A stretch of 64,000 bases of DNA from Archangium sp. (lineage in GTDB: Bacteria; Myxococcota; Myxococcia; Myxococcales; Myxococcaceae), in NCBI GenBank assembly GCA_022843845.1, contig JALHMW010000010.1, positions 1-64,000 of the forward strand. The letters run 5' to 3'. Below the pieces are notes generated by a model. The model ran no database searches, was not told the DNA's origin, and saw only the letters and a program-made list of their open reading frames with translations. This document shows, one piece after another, positions 56,833 to 64,000 of this stretch (within the stretch, counting starts at the first letter, position 1; every line of letters starts with the position of its first letter). A program made the position numbers and the translations under genes.

Positions 56833-57590
56833 GCGTGGACTTCATCGACGTCGACTGCGGCGGAGCGGTGATTCGGGTCGAGTCGACCCTCGCGGCGATG
56901 TCTCGCCCCCGCGTGCACCTGGGCGCGTTCGAGGTGGCCACGGGCCCGGCGCCCGAGCTCGTCATCGCGCGACACCAGACGCTCCCAGACTCGGCCCTGG
57001 TGGCTGAAGGACCGCTCGGCCGGTGCCGCTACCTGCTCGACGGCACGCGCTTCGACGTCGAGGTGCCCGACGGCATGTTCCAGGGAGAGCTCGTGCTCCG
57101 GCTGGCCTGGTACGTCGTCGCGACCCGGCGCGGTGGCATTCTCATTCACGCAGCCGGCGTGACGAACGGCACGTCGGTGCTGGTGGCCTCGGGCAAGAGC
57201 GGTGACGGCAAGTCGACGTTGTCGAGGCTGTGCCGCTCGACGGGGCTCTCGCTGCTCACCGATGAGATCGTCCAGCTGTTCCCCGATGGAACTGCGGCGG
57301 GCACCCCGTTCCGCTCCGACGAAGACAACGTGGGGCAGCCAGGCCGGCTGCCCGTGAAGGCCTTCGTCGCGCTCGAGAAGGCGTCACAGGAAGCGCTCGG
57401 TCCGCTCGCCCCGCTCGCCGCGGCCCAGCTCGCGTCGTCGCAGTGCTTCGATGGTGCGGTGTTCGCGCTGCCACGGGCCGAGGTGAACCGCCGGGTGCTG
57501 GCGTTTCTGTCGAACGTTCAGCTCGGCACGCTCGCCTTCAGAAAGGACCCAGCGGTCGGCGACTTCGTGATGACGCTCCTCCGCGGGTGA
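56823..57590 (+). CDS. HPr-kinase-like ATPase (HprK-related)
   Basis: The 255-residue protein has a P-loop ASGKSGDGKST (122-132) in the style of HprK and LTDEIVQL (145-152), a second acidic motif of the fold. Typical HprK/P phosphorylates Ser46 of HPr; the N-terminal domain of canonical HprK is lacking here (about 255 versus 310 residues) and no ptsH is nearby. HprK-related kinases also occur in peptide-modification clusters. The start is a GTG at 56823 or possibly the GTG 12 nt downstream. It overlaps the ChbG-like gene and ends the operon, convergent with the Rpn pseudogene. Confidence 0.8.
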   Translation: MALSVDFIDVDCGGAVIRVESTLAAMSRPRVHLGAFEVATGPAPELVIARHQTLPDSALVAEGPLGRCRYLLDGTRFDVEVPDGMFQGELVLRLAWYVVATRRGGILIHAAGVTNGTSVLVASGKSGDGKSTLSRLCRSTGLSLLTDEIVQLFPDGTAAGTPFRSDEDNVGQPGRLPVKAFVALEKASQEALGPLAPLAAAQLASSQCFDGAVFALPRAEVNRRVLAFLSNVQLGTLAFRKDPAVGDFVMTLLRG

Positions 57591-57605
57591 CGGCCGGTGG
57601 GTTCG

Positions 57606-58678
57606 TCACTTGAAGACGTCGCCAGCCTTCTTCGCGGTGACGAGCCGATGCGCGATGCGCTTGAGCGTTGAAGCGTCTGCCTTCTCGATGCGCGCACTCG
57701 CCGTCTTCGGCACCTTCCCGAAGCGCGCCGCCCACTGGTCCTTCAGGGCACTGCGCAAGACGGCGAGGCCGGCCTCCTGACCTTGTTTGAGACCCTTCTC
57801 GAGCCCTTCTTCGCGGCCTTCCTCCAGGCCCTCTTCACGCCCCTTCGCCCGGGCCTCCGCGCGCTCTTCCTTCAACCCGGCGTACGCGATGTCCTCGACG
57901 GTCACGACGCGCTTGTCTGGGTCCATCCAGAAGTACTTCCGCATCTTCTTCGCCTGCGCCTCGGTCATGTACACGGTCTTCCGAAGATACATGAGCGCCC
58001 GATGGTGGTCATCGGGGGCCTCCTGCCGGACCTGGTGGACGACGTCGGCCCACTGCGGCACCTCATCGAGGACCCGCTCCGCGGTCGACGACGACGCCAG
58101 CAGCCACAACGCGAGCCTGGTGAACGCGGGGCCCGGGCTGTGGCGCAGTTCATCGGAGGTCGCCTTGGCGAGGTCATCGAGCACGAACTTGAAGTTCGGG
58201 ATCATCCTGGCAAAGAGTTCGCGCTGCCCGTCGTCGAGTTCGAGCACGTCAGTGAAAGACGTCGGAGCCCGCCACCCTCAGGCACGTTCGACAACACCAT
58301 CGGCACCAGCATCGGCAAGATCGTGCGTCCGGGCTCCTGCGTCAGCACGCTCAGCCACACGTTCGTCATGTACCGAAGCAGTCGCCACGGCATCAGCGCG
58401 TCGCTCTTTCGCTGGTGCTCGAGCAGCACGTAGATGAAGGCGGGGCGCCCATGCTGCGCGATGCGGAAGGTGGCGTCGCTCTCACTCGCCCGCAGCGACT
58501 CGTCGATGAAGCGCGCCGCGAGCATGTCCACCCGACTGAAGTCGAGCGTGCGCACCACCGACCTCGGCAACACCACCTCGGCCTCGCACCTGAGCGCGTC
58601 GGGCCGGTTGAAGGCCGCGCGAAACAGGCCATCGTGGGGCGACTGGTACTTCGAGCTGCGCTCCGGCTTCTTCGCCAC
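57606..58678 (-). pseudogene. Frameshifted Rpn-family nuclease/transposase-like gene
   Basis: The intact gene would encode about 358 residues of the Rpn (YhgA-like, PD-(D/E)xK) family. The N-terminal part gives KYQSPHDGLFRAAFN and FIYVLLEHQRKSD, the nuclease-like core, up to VPEGG. There the frame switches: GWRAPTSFTDVLELDDG, the expected continuation, is in the -1 frame. One G lost from a run (plus strand CCC at 58275-58277) restores it. The C-terminus has EEGLEEGREEGLEKG coiled-coil repeats and ends at 57606. The GTG at 58678 has GAGGGGGAA just upstream. It is probably inactive if the sequence is correct; sequencing error in the homopolymer is an alternative. Confidence 0.85.
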
Positions 58679-59010
58679 GGCTTCCCCCTCGAGAAATCGG
58701 GAGGCGCGAAGGAGCCGCTTCCCCCAAAGACAGCTCCTCCGCGCCATCACCTCGTCGAGCCCGCCCATCCCCTTGAACCGCTCCCGCCCGACGGGAACGA
58801 GACAGAGCAGGAACGATGCCGTGCCCGCCGCGACGTGCTTCTCGGGTGTTGTCGCCTCGAACGCAGAGACTGGAGCGTCCACGCCGTCCCGCTCTCACCG
58901 CGTGAGAGGCGTCACGCTTCTCGGGCCGACGACGAGCGCTCGTGGCGAGCCCAGAAGCCGGGCGGGCAGCCGGATCGACAAAGGGACGGTCTCGATGCGA
59001 AGACACGCCG
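58679..59010. other. Divergent intergenic region with a small inverted repeat
   Basis: These 332 bases hold the upstream regions of the Rpn gene (left) and the MBL-fold gene (right). The Rpn frame stays open to 58882, but the added residues show no family match. CTCTCAC (58892-58898) and GTGAGAG (58902-58908) form a 7-bp inverted repeat with a 3-nt loop, a possible operator. I see no further gene. Confidence 0.35.
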
Positions 59011-60021
59011 ATGCCGGTCGAGTGGCTCAAGGGAGGCCTCAAGCTGTCGGGCTCGCCGCTCTGGTTCGACGCGCGCCGGAAGGCCGAGGTCAGCTTCGTC
59101 TCGCACGCCCACACCGATCACATCGCCCGCCACGCGCGCGCCATCGGCACGCTCGAGACCCTCACGCTGATGCAACATCGGGTCGGCACCATCGAAGACG
59201 CCGTTCCGCTGAAGTACGGCGAGCCCTTCTCGCTCGGAGCGCTCACCCTCGAGCTGTTCCCGGCGGGGCACGTGCTGGGCGCGGCGCAGGTGCGCGTCAC
59301 CAGGCCCGATGGCCACCGCATCGTCTATACCGGCGACTTCAGCTCCGACGTCTTCCTCACGGCGAAGCGCGCCGAGGTCCCCGCCTGCGACACGCTCATC
59401 ATGGAGTCGACGTTCGGCCACCCGAAGTACCGCTTTCCTCCCCGCGCGCAGGTCTACGACGAGGTCGCCGAGTGGTGCCGTCGTCACTTGAGGCAAGGCA
59501 CGCGGCCGCTGTTGCTGGCGTACTCGCTTGGCAAGAGCCAGGAGTCGATTCAACAGCTCGCCGCGCGCGGCCTGCGCGTCGCGGCCCACGAGTCCATTCA
59601 CGCCATCTCGGCGCTCTACTCGTCGCTCGGCGTGCCGATTCAGGCGCGCAAGTTCGAAGGCGCCTTCGAGGAGGGCGAGGTCGGGCTGTTTCCGCCCTTC
59701 AAGAAGCACCGGCCCACCGGCATGGGCCCGACCGCGACTGCGGTGCTCACGGGCTGGGCGCTGGAGCCGTGGGGCGCGCGCCGCTCAGGCGCCGACGTCG
59801 CTTTTCCCGTCTCGGACCACGCCGACTCCCCGTCGCTCGTGGAGTTCGCGAAGGGCACCGGCGCACGCGAGGTCATCACGCTGTTCGGGTTTGCCGAGGA
59901 GCTCGCGGCCGGGCTGCGCAAAGAGGGACTGTTCGCGCGCGCAGTGACCGAGACGATGCAGCTCGACTTCTTCGGAGCGGCGTCACGCGCGCAGCCCCGG
60001 CGTCCGGCCCGGAGAACCTAG
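59011..60021 (+). CDS. MBL-fold exonuclease-like hydrolase
   Basis: The 336-residue protein has the metallo-beta-lactamase metal motif HAHTDH, a following GHVLGAAQV (third metal His), YTGDFSSD and ESTFG, as in beta-CASP or DNA-ligase-associated exonucleases. Toward the C-terminus VSDHADSP fits the last metal-ligand motif. It may cut RNA or DNA, and resembles the ligase-associated exonuclease (LigExo) family. Two ATP-dependent DNA ligases are in this window (11.9 and 52.3 kb), but not adjacent. The ATG at 59011 begins MPVEWLKGGLKL; a GTG 69 nt upstream is less likely. Confidence 0.85.
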   Translation: MPVEWLKGGLKLSGSPLWFDARRKAEVSFVSHAHTDHIARHARAIGTLETLTLMQHRVGTIEDAVPLKYGEPFSLGALTLELFPAGHVLGAAQVRVTRPDGHRIVYTGDFSSDVFLTAKRAEVPACDTLIMESTFGHPKYRFPPRAQVYDEVAEWCRRHLRQGTRPLLLAYSLGKSQESIQQLAARGLRVAAHESIHAISALYSSLGVPIQARKFEGAFEEGEVGLFPPFKKHRPTGMGPTATAVLTGWALEPWGARRSGADVAFPVSDHADSPSLVEFAKGTGAREVITLFGFAEELAAGLRKEGLFARAVTETMQLDFFGAASRAQPRRPARRT

Positions 60022-60023
60022 GT

Positions 60024-60383
60024 TCACAGGGCGGCGGCGTTCACCAGCGACACGAGCTCTCGGGTGGTGTGCGGCCGCCGCAAGACCTCCTGCGCGCCAG
60101 CCGACAACAGCGCGATGGCCTGGCCCAGGGTCGCGCACGAGGCCACCACGGGAACGCCCTGCCTTCGCAGCCGAGAGACCAACGAGAGCGAGTCGTCTTT
60201 CGAGACCTCGTCAGCCGCCATCACCACGCAGTGCACCTCGAGGCCGAGGCGCCCGACGTGAGAGAGCGTGTTCTCCGCGGTGTCGGACCAGATGACCCGG
60301 TAGTGCTCGGACAGCGCCGTGTAGCTCGTTCGAAACATGAGCCCGCCCGTTCGATCGACGAAGACGATGTTGCTGGCGGACAT
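60024..60383 (-). CDS. Degenerate response-regulator receiver-like protein
   Basis: The 119-residue protein fits a single CheY-like domain in size and strand pattern (NIVFVDRTGGLMFRTSYTAL, HCVVMAADEVSKDD, GVPVVASCA, GAQEVLRRP). The phosphoacceptor Asp expected after the third strand appears to be replaced (CVVMAADEV), and the conserved Lys near the end is Arg (RRP). It may be a non-phosphorylated interaction domain. It is convergent with the MBL-fold gene (2-nt gap), and 107 nt downstream of the LysM-FecR gene on the same strand. The longer upstream frame has no domain character. Confidence 0.68.
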   Translation of the reverse strand: MSASNIVFVDRTGGLMFRTSYTALSEHYRVIWSDTAENTLSHVGRLGLEVHCVVMAADEVSKDDSLSLVSRLRRQGVPVVASCATLGQAIALLSAGAQEVLRRPHTTRELVSLVNAAAL

Positions 60384-60490
60384 GTCGTTGGCCTGTGCAA
60401 GCCCGACGCCACCTGTGGCCGCCCAGACGTTCGAGCCGCCGGCCTCACCGATGTGGTGTTTTGCGACAGCTGTCGGATTCTGGAACGTCG

Positions 60491-61909
60491 TCACTTCGGG
60501 GCTGGCGGCGCTCCACGCTCGGCGCGCACCAGCGGTTGCCCATGCCACGCAATCTCGAGCAACCCGGGGGTCGGGAGCGGGGCAACCCACGTACGGCCGT
60601 CTCGACGCACGAAGGCCACGCCGTTCACCCTCGGCGGATCATCGGTCGGGAGCTCATCGTCGAAGGTGGCGACGAGCCTGGTCGGCTCGAGCTTGAGCAC
60701 CGGCGGCCGCGGCCGAACGAGCACTGGCAGGGCACCGACCACGGTCTTCCCCTCGTCGACGACCTGGAGCTCGTGCAGCCCGACCGGCAGCACCAGCGGC
60801 AGCGTCAGCGGCTCGCCGCGCAGCTGCAGCGACCACGTCTCGGGCAGCGCCACGGGCAGCGGGCCAGGCGCGAGATGGCGCACCAGCCCTGCGTCGTCGG
60901 GGCCTGCGCCCACCACCACGAAGTCGACGGTCGCCGTCATCGATGGCCGGCTCTGCAACCCGCGCTCGTCGTACGCGATGACCCGCACCTTGAGTCGCTC
61001 GCGCTCGAGGATGGCGACGAGCGCTTCGGTCGCCTCGATGGACTGATCGTCGAGGCGGTCGAGGAACTGGTCGTCGCGGGCGACCTGCACCCGGTACTTC
61101 ACCGCGCGCGCCGAGGGTGCCCATTGCAGCAGCAGCGACGTGCCGACGCCACGCCAGATCACCACCCGGGGCATCGACGCGCCGAGCACGGGCTGCTCAG
61201 GCAACGGAAGCACGGCCTCGGGCGGCAAGCCGAAGCGTACCCGGGTTCCCGAGTTCTGAGCGACCGCCACGCGCGCGCCGCTCGCCTCGACGACGGCCGC
61301 GCCATCGAACAGCGACACCCTGCTGGTCTGCGCGCCATCGACGGCCACGACGCCGGCAGAGCCTCCCTCCGCAGCGACCGACGCAGCGGGGGTCTTCACC
61401 GCGAGGGCCTTCTTTCGAATCGCTGCGAGCGAGAGCCGCAGCTCGCCATCGACGAGCGACAACCCCGACGGCGCCTTGCCCACGGGCGCCTCACCGAGGA
61501 TGACGAGCAGCGCGTTCTCGTCCATCACCAGGGTGCTCTCGTCACGAAACCGCAGCGCGGCCCCTGCCTTACGCAGGGTGTTCACCTCATCGAGCCGGAA
61601 CAGGCCCTGGCCCACCGTGGCGGGCGCCCATTCCACCTGTCGTCGAGTTCGCACCGCGGGCTTGAGAAAGGTGAGCGTCGCGTCAGGCGACGGGGGAACC
61701 GGCGGCGGCGCCGTGAGGCGGAGCACCTGCCCTGGCACGAGGTGGTGGGGCAGCGGGCCCAGCTCGTTCCACTGGTGGAGCTCCGAGATGCGCTTCGGGT
61801 CGCCCCACACCTTGCGCGCGATGCCGTCGCAGGTGTCGTTGGGCTGCACCACCCAGGTCTCGGGAATGGCGGCGACCAGCACCGACGTGACGACCGTGAG
61901 CGCGTTCAT
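60491..61909 (-). CDS. LysM and FecR-domain exported protein
   Basis: The 472-residue protein has a short signal peptide (MNALTVVTSVLVAAIP), a LysM domain (about 18-65, WVVQPNDTCDGIARKVWGDP), which binds peptidoglycan, and a FecR-like beta domain (about 95-220, LRFRDESTLVMDENALLVIL). The rest (about 240-472) has Ig-like beta segments (VKYRVQVARDDQFLDRLDDQ). LysM-FecR proteins are frequent in Myxococcota, with no defined function. The start at 61909 shares one base with the cyclase stop (TGATG), so translation is coupled. Confidence 0.85.
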   Translation of the reverse strand: MNALTVVTSVLVAAIPETWVVQPNDTCDGIARKVWGDPKRISELHQWNELGPLPHHLVPGQVLRLTAPPPVPPSPDATLTFLKPAVRTRRQVEWAPATVGQGLFRLDEVNTLRKAGAALRFRDESTLVMDENALLVILGEAPVGKAPSGLSLVDGELRLSLAAIRKKALAVKTPAASVAAEGGSAGVVAVDGAQTSRVSLFDGAAVVEASGARVAVAQNSGTRVRFGLPPEAVLPLPEQPVLGASMPRVVIWRGVGTSLLLQWAPSARAVKYRVQVARDDQFLDRLDDQSIEATEALVAILERERLKVRVIAYDERGLQSRPSMTATVDFVVVGAGPDDAGLVRHLAPGPLPVALPETWSLQLRGEPLTLPLVLPVGLHELQVVDEGKTVVGALPVLVRPRPPVLKLEPTRLVATFDDELPTDDPPRVNGVAFVRRDGRTWVAPLPTPGLLEIAWHGQPLVRAERGAPPAPK

Positions 61910-63666
61910 CAGGAGCGGACCTCGAAGACGGTGGTGGGCTTGGTTCGGCCACGAAGGTGCCGCTCCCCAAGCTCGATGAGCGACGCTCGCTCTCCTATCG
62001 CCTGCCGCGTCGTCTGGCTCACGAGAATCTGCCCCGGGGCCGCGCTCGCCTCGAGCCTCGCCGCGACGTTCACCGCGTCTCCGATCACCGTGTACTCGAG
62101 GCGCCGCTCGCTGCCGACGTTGCCGGCCACCACCAGCCCGGTGTTGACGCCCATCGCCAGCTGCACCTCGACGCCGTACTTCGCGCGCCACCGCCGGTTC
62201 GCCACCTCGACCCACCGCCGCAGCGCCTCGGCTGCCGCCAGCGCCTGCTGCGCGTCGTCATCGTGCTGGGTCGGCACGCCCCAGACGGCCATCACACAGT
62301 CTCCGAGGAACTTGTCGACCATGCCGTGGTGCCGATGGACGATCTCGGTCGCGAGCGTGAAGTACTCGTTGAGCACCGTGACGATGGTCTCGGGTGGCAA
62401 CGCCTCGGCCAGCCGGGTGAAGCCGACGACATCGGCGAAGAGCACCGTCACCAGCCGTCGTTCGCCACCGAGGCCGAAGCGCGAAGGGTCTTTCACCACC
62501 AGGTCGACGACGTCAGCCGGAAGGTAGCGTGACAGCGCCGTGCGCACGCGCGTCTGCGTCACCAGCTCACGCTCGCTGCGCTCGAGCTCGGTCGACATGG
62601 TGTCGATGGCGCGCGCCAGCCCGCCAACCTCGTCGGCGCGCCGAACGATCTCGGGCCCCACCCGTGTCCACTCCCGACGCGCCAGCCTGCCCGTGGCCTC
62701 GACGAGCGCGGTGAGCGGCCGCACCAGCCGGCGCGCGCCCCAGACGCCGGCCAGCAGAGAGATGAGCACCGCGACCCCGACCGCCAGACCGACGGCGAGC
62801 TCGAGCGCACGCAGCGTCGCGTAGGCGTGGGCGGCGGGCTCCTCGACGACGACGGCCCACCCGAACGCAGGGAGCGTCGAGAGCGCCGCCAGCATGCGCT
62901 CGGGCCCTCTGTCGAACTCGGTCGACACCGCGAGCGCCTGACGAAATGAGGGGGCACCGCCCAGCGCGACCGTCAGGCCGTCGTGCTCGAGCGAGGTGCC
63001 GATGCGCGGCGCGTCGGCGTGCAGCACCACCCGGCGCTCGGCGTCGATGACGAACACGGCGTCGCGACTTCTCAGGGGCGGCGCCTCTCCCAGGGCCTCG
63101 AGCAGCTCATGCACGCGCGCGAGCTCGAGCTCGGCGTACACGAAGAAGCTCGGGGTGCGTTCCGCATCGACGCGAGCAGGCACGACGAGCGGCAACACCA
63201 CGGCGCGGCCACGAACGATGGGCGCGCCGACCTCGAGCACCCGGCCCGAGCGCAGGGTCGGCGGCAGTCGTTCGGGGCCCGGCGCCGCCTCGGCCGAGAG
63301 CCGAATCGAGCCCTGCCGTCGTCCTTCGAGATCGTAGACGGTGGCGAGCTGACTGCCGCCCCAGCTGCGCAGGTGCGCCGTGGCGATGGCGAAGCGCACG
63401 TCGTCGTCGTCGAGCCGGTCGGTCGCGAGCACCTCGGCCACGGTGGCGAGTGACGCGCGCGCCCGCTCCAGCTCCTGCTCGAGCGCCTCACGCACCCGGC
63501 CAGCGAGGGCAGCGTGCAGGTGCTGCGCGTCGATGGTAAGCGCCGAGCGGTTGCGGGCGACGGCGACGTACCCGAGGAGGAGCAGCAGTGGAATCGTCAC
63601 GCCCGCCACCAGACCGGCCACCTGCCACGACAGTGAAAGACGTCGCTGCTGGCTCACAGTCGTCAT
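61909..63666 (-). CDS. Membrane class III adenylate/guanylate cyclase with sensor domain
   Basis: The 585-residue protein has a membrane helix at about 15-36, an extracytoplasmic dCache-like sensor (about 40-285), a second helix near residue 300, a HAMP domain (RRLVRPLTALVEATGRL), and a class III cyclase domain (about 405-575). Metal-binding Asp residues sit in FADVVGFT and GDCVMAVWG; the catalytic transition-state pair lies in VIGDAVNVAARLE. It makes cAMP or cGMP in response to an external signal. The ATG at 63666 follows GGAGGAAG by about 10 nt. A LysM-FecR protein is encoded directly after it, suggesting a joint envelope-sensing role. Confidence 0.93.
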   Translation of the reverse strand: MTTVSQQRRLSLSWQVAGLVAGVTIPLLLLLGYVAVARNRSALTIDAQHLHAALAGRVREALEQELERARASLATVAEVLATDRLDDDDVRFAIATAHLRSWGGSQLATVYDLEGRRQGSIRLSAEAAPGPERLPPTLRSGRVLEVGAPIVRGRAVVLPLVVPARVDAERTPSFFVYAELELARVHELLEALGEAPPLRSRDAVFVIDAERRVVLHADAPRIGTSLEHDGLTVALGGAPSFRQALAVSTEFDRGPERMLAALSTLPAFGWAVVVEEPAAHAYATLRALELAVGLAVGVAVLISLLAGVWGARRLVRPLTALVEATGRLARREWTRVGPEIVRRADEVGGLARAIDTMSTELERSERELVTQTRVRTALSRYLPADVVDLVVKDPSRFGLGGERRLVTVLFADVVGFTRLAEALPPETIVTVLNEYFTLATEIVHRHHGMVDKFLGDCVMAVWGVPTQHDDDAQQALAAAEALRRWVEVANRRWRAKYGVEVQLAMGVNTGLVVAGNVGSERRLEYTVIGDAVNVAARLEASAAPGQILVSQTTRQAIGERASLIELGERHLRGRTKPTTVFEVRS

Positions 63667-64000
63667 CGAACGGGCTTCCTCCACCAGACCTCGACGCCAT
63701 CGCGACGTCGCACGGCACCTACCAGCTTCTGAAGCGCCTGGCCGCTGGAGCGATGGGCACCGTGTACGAGGCGGAGCAGCCCGGGCTCGGCCGCCGGGTC
63801 GCGCTCAAGGTGCTCTTCCCGCACGTCGCGACCCAGCCCGACGCGCTCGAGCGCCTGAGGCGTGAGGCCCAGGCGCTCGCACTGCTGCAGCACCCGCACT
63901 CGGTGACCGTCTACGAGCTCATCTCCGACGGCCCCGTGAAGGCCATCGCGATGGAGCTGGTCGACGGCGAAGGCGCCGACCACCGGCTCCAGCGTGCTGG
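63633..64000 (+). CDS. Ser/Thr protein kinase, N-terminal part (runs off the window)
   Basis: From about 63714 the frame reads GTYQLLKRLAAGAMGTVYEA, followed by RRVALKVLF and EAQALALLQHPHSVTVYEL. This is a Hanks-type kinase N-lobe with a glycine loop (AAGAMGTVYEA) and catalytic Lys (VALKV). It continues past the right edge. The start is uncertain: a GTG at 63633 is used here, which would overlap the divergent cyclase gene by 34 nt; no Shine-Dalgarno is seen. The domains after the N-lobe cannot be known from this window. Confidence 0.75.
   Translation, partial: MKDVAAGSQSSSNGLPPPDLDAIATSHGTYQLLKRLAAGAMGTVYEAEQPGLGRRVALKVLFPHVATQPDALERLRREAQALALLQHPHSVTVYELISDGPVKAIAMELVDGEGADHRLQRA

Noticed and set aside
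60395-62527. Long plus-strand frame opposite the LysM-FecR and cyclase genes
   Set aside because: Low-complexity Arg/His/Gln sequence, antisense to genes with clear domains.

Overview
The window looks like chromosome of a high-G+C myxobacterium or close relative (Myxococcota). This is inferred from several traits: Ser/Thr kinases with TPR or proline-rich regions, many lipoproteins and cysteine-rich surface proteins, PilT paralogues outside a pilus cluster, class III cyclase signalling, and many short same-strand operons with overlapping stop/start codons. I found no rRNA or tRNA gene, CRISPR array, insertion sequence, integrase, phage module or plasmid replication gene. Species cannot be named from sequence alone.

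Layout. 0.2-10.2 kb (minus strand): a probable outer-membrane beta-barrel gene followed by two paralogous lipoprotein zinc metalloproteases of about 1,450 residues. 10.5-13 kb (minus): an ATP-dependent DNA ligase and an RqcH/NFACT protein. 13.2-15.7 kb (plus): a TonB-like protein, LarB (nickel-pincer cofactor) and an SRPBCC protein. 15.7-21.8 kb (minus): a compact operon of a HEAT-PilT-TPR fusion, a stand-alone PilT ATPase and a Ser/Thr kinase. 21.9-28.7 kb: a sugar-epimerase-like reductase, a small unknown protein, a modular PGRP-type amidase, a GH1 glycosidase and a membrane protein. 28.8-35.5 kb: a long acyl-CoA dehydrogenase, two more A/T-rich small genes, a fatty acid desaturase, RsgA and a propeller-like exported protein. 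35.5-37.5 kb: a Kef-type antiporter interrupted by one amber codon. 37.6-43.2 kb (plus): an SH3-like lipoprotein, a crotonase, a phosphate-uptake operon (DUF47 plus Pit) behind a Pho-box-like site, and a Cys-rich lipoprotein. 43.2-51.2 kb (minus): two lipoproteins, xanthine dehydrogenase XdhAB, and an STM4014-like ATP-grasp protein overlapping a WGR-LRR (STM4015-like) protein. 51.2-57.6 kb (plus): a redoxin, a DsbD-N-like lipoprotein, a second ATP-dependent ligase, and a kinase/ChbG/HprK-like operon. 57.6-64 kb: a frameshifted Rpn nuclease, an MBL-fold exonuclease-like protein, a degenerate receiver domain, a LysM-FecR protein, an adenylate/guanylate cyclase and the start of another Ser/Thr kinase.

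Most of the window is cell-envelope, signalling and DNA-repair housekeeping. The parts least explained by textbook systems are the HEAT-PilT-TPR/PilT/kinase operon and the ATP-grasp/WGR-LRR pair. Two genes carry single-base lesions (amber codon, 1-nt deletion), which could be real decay or assembly error. Several genes without a Shine-Dalgarno have a TANNNN hexamer 6-10 nt before the start codon, suggesting leaderless transcription.
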